A program made the translations under genes and the position numbers. From Pseudomonas sp. Irchel s3b2 (GTDB lineage Bacteria; Pseudomonadota; Gammaproteobacteria; Pseudomonadales; Pseudomonadaceae), in assembly GCF_900187445.1 (NCBI RefSeq), contig NZ_FYEB01000006.1:124001-188000 (forward strand): a stretch of 64,000 nt of DNA. The letters are read 5' to 3'. Under the pieces are notes generated by a model. It was not told the origin of the DNA. It worked only from the letters and a program-made list of their open reading frames with translations, and ran no database searches. Of this stretch, positions 35,659 through 43,800 are shown in pieces. The stretch's first letter is position 1, and each line of letters starts with the position of its first letter.

Positions 35659-36204
35659 TCAAGACGGTTTTCCCGCGCCGGGACCGAACCGCTGAATGAC
35701 TTTTCTTTCCAGGCGCGCGGCGCAATGGCCCAAGGCGGCTTTGATTTCCTTCTCGACCATCCGTGTCGAAATGCCAAAACGCCGGGAGATTTCCAGGTGG
35801 GGCGCCTCTTCCAGACGCGCGGCGATAAAAATCTTGCGCCGACGCGCCGGCAGTTCGTACAGCGCTTTGAGCAGCGACTGAATTTCCTTCTGACCGCCCA
35901 CCACCCGTGCCGGGTCAAGCGCTTCGTCGGACACCTGCAACAGCTCTTCCACCTCACTGCCGGTCAGCAACCGGGCGTCCGACTGGCGCCGGTCGGCAGC
36001 AATGTTCAGGGCCATGCGATAGAGGTAGGCATTGGGTTGCGCGATGTTCGGCGGAGCTTCCATGCGGTCGACCCGCAGGTAGGTTTCGTGCAGGACGTCG
36101 TTGGCCAGATCCTCCGAACCGAGGCGCCTGCGCAAGCGCACCTTGAAATCGTCATAGGACGTCAGGAACAGCCTGACCATCGAACTTTGCCCGGTGTCTT
36201 TCAT
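35659..36204 (-). CDS. vreI: Extracytoplasmic-function sigma factor (VreI-like, iron-starvation-sigma type)
   Basis: A 181-residue ECF sigma factor. Region 2 covers about 10-80 (SYDDFKVRLRRRLGSEDLAN, HETYLRVDR, AYLYRMALNIAADRRQ). Region 4 covers about 115-170 (ALYELPARRRKIFIAARLEE, then ISRRFGISTRMVEKEIKAAL). The ATG at 36204 overlaps the vreA stop (ATGA); an upstream extension of ten residues is open but unsupported. In P. aeruginosa VreI drives expression of the neighbouring hxc and pdt genes, and its activity depends on PhoB, which fits the arrangement seen here. Confidence 0.92.
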   Translation of the reverse strand: MKDTGQSSMVRLFLTSYDDFKVRLRRRLGSEDLANDVLHETYLRVDRMEAPPNIAQPNAYLYRMALNIAADRRQSDARLLTGSEVEELLQVSDEALDPARVVGGQKEIQSLLKALYELPARRRKIFIAARLEEAPHLEISRRFGISTRMVEKEIKAALGHCAARLERKVIQRFGPGAGKPS

Positions 36205-36884
36205 CCCCCGGAAACTCCTTCCCATTGTGTGCATTCCATGCGCTTTCCTGACGATTCCGGTAACAAAAGCAGCGTGACCGGCTGACCAAGAGAGCTGGGC
36301 GCCGGGCGTTCTATTCTGAGGTTGCGTAAACTTTCCACCAGCGCCGAGTCGCGCTGAACATCACCTGTGGAACTGACCAGCCGGCTGTACTGCACCACAC
36401 CGTCACGGCCGATCCACAGTTGCAACAACGCGCGAAAACTGCCCGGCCGGGTCACCGGCGAGCGGCACAAGCGACGTTCGAGCGCCGTTTGAATCGCCGT
36501 CGCATAACTGCCGCCCGCAAGCGGCGCATTGTTTGCGACTGTGCCTGACACCGAGGGCACCTCGGCGACCTGCGCCACCTGCAAGGTGAACGCATCCGCT
36601 CGGACATACCGCGCCATCAGCCCGCTTCCACTGAGCATCAGCCTCAACGCATCGGTAGCATTCAGGCGTCCTTTCACGGCGACCGAACGACGACCGCGGG
36701 TCAACTGGCGATCCACCAGAACAGCCATGCCGGTTGAGCGACTGAACCGTTCAAGCGCGCTGGCCAGTGCCTGGGCCGGGATGTCCAGTTCCAGCGGAGT
36801 GCGCGGATCGACCGGACCGGCGGACACTGCCGATGACATCAACCAAAACAGCAACGCCAGGCAAGCCTGGCGAACGTGAGTCAT
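36201..36884 (-). CDS. vreA: VreA-like signalling protein: STN domain plus TonB-like C-terminus, no receptor barrel
   Basis: A 227-residue exported protein starting MTHVRQACLALLFWLMSSAV with a signal peptide ending VSAG. About 30-110 is a secretin/TonB N-terminal signalling (STN) domain (LDIPAQALASALERFSRSTG, VAVKGRLNATDALRLMLSGS). About 145-225 resembles a TonB C-terminal domain (LLQLWIGRDGVVQYSRLVSS, DVQRDSALVESLRNLRI). There is no 22-strand barrel, unlike normal surface-signalling receptors. The same two-part build is known for VreA of P. aeruginosa. A candidate PhoB box lies upstream. The open frame extends 50 codons further without support. Confidence 0.88.
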   Translation of the reverse strand: MTHVRQACLALLFWLMSSAVSAGPVDPRTPLELDIPAQALASALERFSRSTGMAVLVDRQLTRGRRSVAVKGRLNATDALRLMLSGSGLMARYVRADAFTLQVAQVAEVPSVSGTVANNAPLAGGSYATAIQTALERRLCRSPVTRPGSFRALLQLWIGRDGVVQYSRLVSSTGDVQRDSALVESLRNLRIERPAPSSLGQPVTLLLLPESSGKRMECTQWEGVSGG

Positions 36885-36965
36885 TAAAACCTGGCGCCCG
36901 TCCCTGGCTCTGCCTCGCTGCACGGCTGACGTACCCCTGAAAACCGTCATCCTGAGGGCTGTATA

Positions 36966-36983
36966 TGAATCTGATGTGACGGC
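36966..36983 (-). promoter_or_regulatory. Candidate PhoB box upstream of vreA
   Basis: On the minus strand CCGTCACATCAGATTCAT: the first half matches CTGTCAC at six of seven, the second at four of seven including the core TCAT, with the correct 11-base period. It ends about 80 bases upstream of the vreA start. PhoB control of vreA is established in P. aeruginosa; the site here is a visual match. Confidence 0.45.
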
Positions 36984-37075
36984 CGGTGCAAAAAAACCAT
37001 CACGAGCCATTAAGGCGCTTTGCTCTAGACTCACGCTTCAGAGCGGCCCCTTTGTGGCCGGCCAGGAGGCCTTCA

Positions 37076-37423
37076 ATGAAACATCTGTCGAACCTTGCAG
37101 CGGGCGTGCTGCTGATGACCGGGCTGTCGCTGGCTCACGCCGAACAACCGCTGGGTTGCGTCGAAGTGACGGTCGCTGGCTACAAGACGCCGGACTACAA
37201 CTGCCTCAGCCAGCAGATGGGCAACAACCCCGAGGGGGCTGTCGCTGCGCAGAAAAATCAGCAGGCGATGAACGTGCCGATCAACAAACGGCCACCCCAT
37301 CAGTTGGGCCTGGCCACACCGGCGGCCACCAGCACACGCATGGGCAATACCTTTGGCACGTCGGTGAAACCGCAGCGGCCGGCGCCCGCGACTGCAACGT
37401 CGCCGCTGCTCAATGGCAGGTGA
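37076..37423 (+). CDS. Small exported protein of unknown function
   Basis: A 115-residue protein starting MKHLSNLAAGVLLMTGLSLA, signal peptide cleaved after AHA (about 22), with CAGGAGG ten bases before the ATG. The mature part has two cysteines (LGCVEVTV and YNCLSQQMG, about 17 apart, possibly a disulfide) followed by a Pro/Ala/Thr-rich tail. It is divergent from vreA across a 190-base region that also carries the candidate PhoB box. I do not recognise the family. Confidence 0.8.
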   Translation: MKHLSNLAAGVLLMTGLSLAHAEQPLGCVEVTVAGYKTPDYNCLSQQMGNNPEGAVAAQKNQQAMNVPINKRPPHQLGLATPAATSTRMGNTFGTSVKPQRPAPATATSPLLNGR

Positions 37424-37433
37424 TCAGTCACTG

Positions 37434-37542
37434 CCTGTAGGAGCGAGGCTTGCCCGCGAAGAATGCACCGCGGTTTTTCAGGTATTACGCGTCATCGTTC
37501 TTCGCGGGCAAGTCGGATCGCCGCACCGCTCGCTCCTACAGG
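37434..37542. repeat. REP doublet, family B (GTAGGAGCGAGG type)
   Basis: An inverted pair built on GTAGGAGCGAGGCTTGCCCG. The right copy carries an extra segment between the GGGCAAG and CGCTCCTACAG parts (TCGGATCGCCGCACCG), breaking the standard core. It is the leftmost family B element and marks the switch of REP type. Confidence 0.88.
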
Positions 37543-37551
37543 TTCTGCGAC

Positions 37552-37992
37552 TCAATCACTGGGCGTTTGCCGAAAGCTCACCGCCAGGCGATTCCAGCTG
37601 TTGATGGTGCTGACGGCCATCGTCAAATCGACCAGCTCGCCTTCGCTGAATTGCTCCCGGGCCAGTGCGTAAACGTCGTCCGGGACGTGGCTTTCCGAGA
37701 GCAGGGTCACCGCTTCGGTCCAGGCCAGGGCGGCTCGTTCCCGAGGGTTGAAGAAGTTGCTGTCGCGCCAGACCACGATCGCATACAGCCGGCGATCGGT
37801 TTCGCCGAAACGCCGTGCGTCCACCGAGTGCATGTCGGTGCAGAACGCGCAGCCATTGAGCTGCGAGGCGCGGATTTTGATCAGGTGCAACAAGGCCGGT
37901 TCGATGCTCAAATTGCTGGTCAAGGCCTCCATCGCGATCATGGCTTTCATCGCTTTGGGGGATGCGCTGTAGTAATCCAGACGGGGATTCAT
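37552..37992 (-). CDS. AhpD-like carboxymuconolactone-decarboxylase family protein
   Basis: A 146-residue protein starting MNPRLDYYSASPKAM. It has the redox motif CAFC followed by TDMHSVDAR (Cys-X2-Cys-X3-His), the signature of AhpD-like peroxidase-type proteins, then ERAALAWTEAVTLL. The length is typical. It lies divergent from the MocR-type regulator with about 200 bases between, so the regulator may control it. The specific substrate is unknown. Confidence 0.88.
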   Translation of the reverse strand: MNPRLDYYSASPKAMKAMIAMEALTSNLSIEPALLHLIKIRASQLNGCAFCTDMHSVDARRFGETDRRLYAIVVWRDSNFFNPRERAALAWTEAVTLLSESHVPDDVYALAREQFSEGELVDLTMAVSTINSWNRLAVSFRQTPSD

Positions 37993-38196
37993 GGAAGGCC
38001 TCGTGGAGCTGATCAGAGACTCCACAGTAGGCGTCGATGCGCGAGTGTTACAGACCCAATTCAGCGAAAAAGCCATGGACCGCCCGGCAGCAGGCCAATC
38101 GCAGGTTTTTCGCCCACGCAACTTCTGCGCAGCCGTTCATGCGGGTAATCTGGCGCGACGCACAGTTGCCTCAACCGCCCCAGGAGCCCCGCCGGT

Positions 38197-39630
38197 ATGG
38201 AACTTCATGTTGTCATCAACGGCCGCAAGGACTTGGCAGGCCAGTTGTACCGGCAACTGCGCGACGCCATTGAATCCGGTCGCCTGGCAGCCGGGACGCA
38301 GCTGCCGCCCAGCCGCTTGCTGGCTGAACAACTGGGGATTTCGCGCAAGACCATTTCCGACACTTATTCGCAACTGACCTACGAGAACTTCCTCACCGGG
38401 GTAATCGGCAAAGGCACCTACGTCAATGCCCGAGCAGCGAAAACCGTTCGCAAGCAGAGCCATTCGGAGCTGGCGAGCTTTGAGGTCATCGAACGCTGGC
38501 GCAACCTGCCGACGTTCTTGCGCCACCCGACGCTGGAAGGCTCGTTGCGTTACGAGTTCATCGGTGGCGCCACCAGCAAAGGCCAGTTTCCGCAAGACGA
38601 TTGGCGCCGCTGCACCTCCCATGCCTTGCGGCAGATTGCCGGTTCCAAAGGCTTCTACAGTCAGCCCGAAGGCCTGCCGGCGCTGCGCAATGCCATCGCA
38701 CGGCACATCGCATTTTCCCGCGGGGTCAATTGTCAGGATGAAGACGTGGTGGTGTGCAATGGCGCGCAACAGGCGCTGGATCTGATTTCCCGGGTGTTGA
38801 CCCAACCGGGCAGCATCGTCGCCATGGAAGACCCCGGCTACCCGCCAGCGCGCCTATTGTTCGCAAGCCATGGCGCGACGGTGGTCGGTGTGCCAGTCGA
38901 CGCGCAAGGCATTCAGGTCGAGCACATTCCCGACGGCACCCGGCTGATTTACGTCACCCCGTCCCACCAGTTCCCCTTGGGCATGCCCATGAGCCAGGCC
39001 CGTCGCGAAGCCTTGCTCAAGCGCGCCCATGAACTGGGGGCGATCATCATCGAAGATGATTACGACAGCGAATTCCGCTACGAAGGCCGGCCCACCGACT
39101 CGCTGCAAAGCCAGGATGAGCGCGGCATCGTCGCCTACGTCGGTACTTTCTCGAAGACCTTGTTGCCGGAGCTGAGGCTAGGGTACGCGATTTTGCCGCC
39201 AGCGATTCTCGAAGCGGTGATCCGCGCCAAGCAGCTCACCGACTTGCACACCTCCACCCTGCCTCAATGGGCGTTGGCCAAATTCATTGCCGAGGGCTGT
39301 CTGCTCAAGCACATCCGGCGCTGCCATACGATTTACGCCGGGCGCCGTGAAAGGATTCTGGCGCGCATGGCGGGCGACCTTTCGCCGTGGTTTGACGCGG
39401 TGCCGACCACGGCCGGGTTCCACATGGCGGTGCTGTGCAAGGTGCCGGTCGATATTCCATTGGTGATCGAATTGGCAAAAAAAGTCGAAGTGGGGCTCTA
39501 TTCCCTGGACAGCTTTTTTTACCAGCAAGCGCCGCGGGCCGGGCTTTTCCTGGGGTTCGGCGCGATCGAAACCCTGGACATCGACATCGCCCTGGACCGT
39601 TTAAGGGACATTTTGCAGCAACTCGGCTGA
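38197..39630 (+). CDS. MocR/PdxR-type regulator (GntR DNA-binding domain with PLP aminotransferase-like domain)
   Basis: A 477-residue regulator. About 10-75 is a GntR winged helix (LYRQLRDAIESGRLAAGTQL, PPSRLLAEQLGISRKTISDT). About 115-470 is a class I aminotransferase-like fold with the PLP Lys in TFSKTLLPELRLGY (Lys about 320) and the Asp of EDDYDSEFRY. It senses a PLP-linked amino compound by family. It is divergent from the AhpD-like gene and followed by the ABM-domain gene on the same strand 123 bases on. Confidence 0.92.
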   Translation: MELHVVINGRKDLAGQLYRQLRDAIESGRLAAGTQLPPSRLLAEQLGISRKTISDTYSQLTYENFLTGVIGKGTYVNARAAKTVRKQSHSELASFEVIERWRNLPTFLRHPTLEGSLRYEFIGGATSKGQFPQDDWRRCTSHALRQIAGSKGFYSQPEGLPALRNAIARHIAFSRGVNCQDEDVVVCNGAQQALDLISRVLTQPGSIVAMEDPGYPPARLLFASHGATVVGVPVDAQGIQVEHIPDGTRLIYVTPSHQFPLGMPMSQARREALLKRAHELGAIIIEDDYDSEFRYEGRPTDSLQSQDERGIVAYVGTFSKTLLPELRLGYAILPPAILEAVIRAKQLTDLHTSTLPQWALAKFIAEGCLLKHIRRCHTIYAGRRERILARMAGDLSPWFDAVPTTAGFHMAVLCKVPVDIPLVIELAKKVEVGLYSLDSFFYQQAPRAGLFLGFGAIETLDIDIALDRLRDILQQLG

Positions 39631-39753
39631 CGGATTGGTCTGCGGCTTTATCCGGCGATTGGCTATTGGCGGTCCCGGAGGTCAGGCCTATCCTGCATAG
39701 GCGTTATCCCTCAATGAGCAGGATTCGTCCGGCCTGATTCAGGAGTGTGAGCA

Positions 39754-40047
39754 ATGTCCAACGAAGTGATCACCACGGTAAAGGTGCAAGCCGCCGCCGG
39801 CCGCTCGGACGAACTGGGTAAGCAACTGCAAAAGATTGTCGACACCCTGCGCGAACTTCCAGGCTGTGACTCCTATATGGTCGATCGCTGCCCCGAGGAC
39901 GATACCCGCTGGACAGTCAGCGCCCGCTGGCAATCGGAAGCGGCCATGCAATCGCATTTCAACTGCCCCGAAGTGCAAGGCTTTATCGGCCTGATCGACA
40001 GCCGACTGGCCAATGCCGTCGACTTCAACAGCTTTCCAATCGTTTAA
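39754..40047 (+). CDS. Antibiotic biosynthesis monooxygenase (ABM) domain protein
   Basis: A 97-residue protein starting MSNEVITTVKVQAAAGRSDE, a single ferredoxin-like ABM domain (LRELPGCDSYMVDRCPEDDT, WTVSARWQSEAAMQSHFNCP). Such proteins act as quinol or haem-type monooxygenases or as small detoxifying enzymes; the substrate here is unknown. AGGAG is ten bases upstream. Confidence 0.85.
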   Translation: MSNEVITTVKVQAAAGRSDELGKQLQKIVDTLRELPGCDSYMVDRCPEDDTRWTVSARWQSEAAMQSHFNCPEVQGFIGLIDSRLANAVDFNSFPIV

Positions 40048-40068
40048 AAGCAAGATCAAAAGATCGCC

Positions 40069-40115
40069 CCCGTAGCAACTGCCGAGGCTGCGTTCGCTGT
40101 AGCAGCTGCTACGGG
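40069..40115. repeat. Intergenic inverted repeat (CCCGTAGCA ... TGCTACGGG)
   Basis: Nine-base perfect arms around a GC-rich centre, just downstream of the ABM gene. It is a different repeat from the two REP families and may be a weak terminator; no T run follows on either strand. Confidence 0.6.
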
Positions 40116-40227
40116 TAATGTGATATCGGTGATTGGCCCCCTCACCTTCTCGAAAATTGGCCGTTTGATTGCCCGATAGCGCGGCTTACTGTGGTCCCTG
40201 ACGACTCACCACCTCAGGTAATCAACC

Positions 40228-40647
40228 ATGAATGCGCTTCGTTTTTTCGCTGCCCCTCTTGCCGCCCTGACGCTGAGTGTTTCAGCCTCGGCATTCGCCC
40301 ACGACACCGCACCCCCTTCAGAAAAAGTCACCGTCCTGCAGGACCAGATGCTGAAAAACGCACCCGGCAAAAAAGCCTTGATGATCGAAGTCGATTACGA
40401 GCCTGGCCAATCGTCCATCGCGCATAAACACCAAGGCACGGCCATGGCCTATGTGCTTTCGGGGGAGATCATTTCGCAAGTCAAAGGTGAAAAAGCGATC
40501 ACCTACAAGGCCGGCGAGTTCTGGTACGAACCGGCCGGGTCGGAACATCTGGTCTCGAAAAATGCCAGCGCCACCCAACCCTCCAAGCTCTTGGTGTTCA
40601 TGGTGTTGGCTCCGGATGAGGAAGTGTTGATTCCTTTGGAAAATTGA
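40228..40647 (+). CDS. Exported cupin-domain protein
   Basis: A 139-residue protein with signal peptide (cleavage after AFA, about 24). A single cupin barrel: motif 1 is HKHQGTAMAYVLSGEI (two His and a Glu) and motif 2 is GEFWYEPAGSEHLVSKN. It probably binds a metal ion in the periplasm. The function is not known. Confidence 0.85.
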   Translation: MNALRFFAAPLAALTLSVSASAFAHDTAPPSEKVTVLQDQMLKNAPGKKALMIEVDYEPGQSSIAHKHQGTAMAYVLSGEIISQVKGEKAITYKAGEFWYEPAGSEHLVSKNASATQPSKLLVFMVLAPDEEVLIPLEN

Positions 40648-40686
40648 TCGCGGTACATAAAAAGGCCTCGGTGCGGCTGATGGCCT

Positions 40687-40777
40687 CTTCGCGGGCAAGC
40701 CTCGCTCCTACAGGATTTGTGTCGTACGAAATTTTCGCGACCAACATAAACCCTGTAGGAGCGAGGCTTGCCCGCGA
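40687..40777. repeat. REP doublet, family B, downstream of the cupin gene
   Basis: An inverted pair between the converging cupin and gdhB genes, next to the bidirectional terminator. Confidence 0.9.
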
Positions 40778-40811
40778 TGAGGCCCGACCAGACACCACAA
40801 AACCTTCAGAC

Positions 40812-40849
40812 AAAAAAAAGCCCCATCTCTTTCGAGACAGGGCTTTTTT
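40812..40849. terminator. Bidirectional terminator between the cupin gene and gdhB
   Basis: A stem AAGCCC/GGGCTT extended by TCTC/GAGA with a short loop, with a run of eight A on the left and six T on the right, so it can stop transcription from both sides. It ends 13 bases from the gdhB stop codon. Confidence 0.93.
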
Positions 40850-40862
40850 CATTCAACGCCTA

Positions 40863-43800
40863 TCAGGCAGCCGGTTCCAGCTCGGTGCTGACAGCGGCAG
40901 GCGTAGCGGCAGGCACTACCGCTTGCCCACTCAACGCCAGGTCCAGCAGTTCACGGTTGGCCACCGCGTACATGGCGTAGTCAGTGCCGCTGGCGGCACG
41001 GATTTCCACCAGCATCGCGCGCCAGCGTTCGATCATGCCTTCGTGCTCTTCCATCCACAGCGCCAAGCGTGTTTCCACGTCCTGGGTGCCATCGCCCTGT
41101 TGCAGGACGGAGATGGTGATCGCACGTTGTTGCCAGTCGACATCGTCGCGGAACGCTTCACGGGCCAGGGCCTGCCAGTTGTTTTCAACCGGCAGAGCGC
41201 TGATCTGTTGCAGGTACCAGGTGATGTCCAGCGCGCTACCCACGGCGAAGTAGGCTTTGGCCACGTCCGCTGCGTCCTGACCGGTCACATCCGAGGCCTC
41301 GATGATCGGCAGCAAGGTGTACAGGTGAGTGGTGCCTGCAACCATGCGCGCCAGCAACTCCGGCACACCGGCTGCGACATACGCCTGATAACGGGCCTGC
41401 CAGGTTTCGCGGATTTCGCCACTGAGCAGATCGTCGAGCTTGAGACCCAGCTCTTTCAGATGCGGACCGAAGTGCGCGACGTCACGGGCAGCGTTCTGCT
41501 CGTTGCGACGGGCACGCAGGAACCAGCGCGTAGCGCGGCGACCCAGACGCATCAGCTCGTCCATCAGCTCCAGTTGCACATCAGCGGAGACCTGGTAGTC
41601 CAGGGCTTCGATCTGACGGAACCAGTGCGGGAGATGGAAGATGTCGCGAACGATCACATAAGCACCGGCCACGTTCGCCGGGCTCATGCCGGTCGACTCT
41701 TTGAGTCGTTGAACGAAGGTGATGCCCATGTGGTTGACCAGATCGTTGGCGATCTGGGTGCTGACGATTTCACGCTTCAGACGGTGACGGCGCATGGCAG
41801 CGGAGAACTTGCTCACCAGCGTCGGCGGGAAAGCGGTTTCCATGTCGCGGGTCAGGTAATCGTCGTCCGGCACCAAGGAGTTGAGCAGCGCTTCCTTGAG
41901 GTCGATCTTGCTGTAGGAGATCAGCACCGACAGCTCGGCACGGGTCAGGCCATGGCCCGCCGCGACGCGCTCGTTGATCGCCTCTTCAGCTGGCAGGAAC
42001 TCGATGGCGCGATCCAGCTTGCCGCGGCCTTCCAGATCGTTCATCAGACGCTTGTATTCAGCAATCCGCGGCAAGGCACGGCGTGCCGCCAGGGACAGTG
42101 CCTGAGTCTGCTTGTAGTTGTTGCCAAGCACCAGGTTGCCGACTTCGTCGGTCATGCTCGCCAGCAACTGGTTACGTTGCTTGTCGGTCATGTCACCGGC
42201 GTGTACCACTTCGTTCAGCAGAATCTTGATGTTCACTTCGTGGTCGGAGCAGTCCACACCACCGGCATTATCGATGAAGTCGGTGTTGGAACCGCCGCCA
42301 TTCAGACCAAACTCGACACGACCCAACTGAGTCATACCGAGGTTACCGCCCTCACCCACGACTTTGCAGCGCAGTTCGTTGCCGTTCACGCGCAGTGCAT
42401 CGTTGGCCTTGTCGCCGACATCGGCGTGGCTTTCGGAGCTGGCTTTCACGTACGTACCGATACCGCCGTTCCACAACAGATCCACCGGTGCCTTGAGCAA
42501 GGCATTGAGCAGTTCGGTCGGGGTCAGTTTGTCCGCCTGAATGTCGAAGCGCTCTTGCATCTGCGGGGAAATCGCAATGCTCTTCGCGCTGCGCGAGAAG
42601 ATCCCGCCGCCTTCGGACATGATGCTGGTGTCGTAATCCGACCAGGCCGAACGCGGCAGATCGAACAGACGCTGACGCTCGGCGAAGCTGTTGGCAGGCT
42701 CCGGATTCGGGTCGATGAAGATGTGCAGGTGGTTGAACGCTGCGACCAGTTGCAGCTTGTCGGACATCAGCAAGCCGTTACCGAACACGTCACCGGCCAT
42801 GTCGCCGACGCCTACCACAGTGATGCTGTCTTCCTGAACATTGATGCCGCGTTCGCGGAAGTGGCGCTGTACGCCGACCCACGCGCCCTTGGCGGTGATG
42901 CCCATTTTCTTGTGGTCGTAACCTGCCGAGCCGCCGGAAGCGAACGCATCACCCAGCCAGAAGCCGTAATCGATGGCGATGCCGTTGGCGATGTCGGAGA
43001 AGGTCGCAGTGCCCTTGTCCGCCGCCACCACCAGGTACGGGTCATCGTCGTCATGACGCACGACGTTGGCCGGCGGTACCAGCGCGCCGTCTTTCAGGTT
43101 GTCGGTGATGTCCAACAGGCCCGAGATGAAGATGCGGTAGCAGGCGATGCCCTCGGCCGCGATCTCGTCACGACTGCCGCCCAGTGGCAGGCGACGCGGC
43201 AGGAAACCGCCCTTCGCACCGACCGGCACGATCACCGAGTTCTTCACTTGCTGGGCTTTTACCAGGCCCAGGACTTCAGTACGGAAGTCTTCTTCACGGT
43301 CGGACCAGCGCAGACCACCGCGAGCAACGTTGCCAAAGCGCAGGTGCACGCCTTCAACGCGAGGCGAGTAAACGAAGATTTCGAACTTCGGTACCGGCTT
43401 CGGCAGCTCTGGAATCTGGTGCGGGTTGAACTTGAAGCTGAAGTAGGACTTGTTCTGACCGTGGGCGTCGGTCTGGTAGAAGTTGGTCCGCAGGGTCGCT
43501 TTGATCAGGTCCAGGTAACGACGCAGGATGCGGTCTTCGTTGAGCACCTGAACATCGTCCAGTGCTGCCAGAATCGCGTGTTCCAGGCGTTGTTGCTTGT
43601 CTTCCAGATCATCACTGGCGAGTTTGCGCGCCAGGTAGAAGCGGGTCTTGAACAACCGGGTCAACTCGCGAGCGATGTCGGTGTGGTTGTTCAGGGTGCT
43701 GGCGATGTAACCCAGGTCGAAGCCCAGGCGGATCTGCTTCATGTAGCGGGCGTAAGCACGCAGCAGCGCCACGTCGCGCCATGGCAAACCGGCGGTCAGC

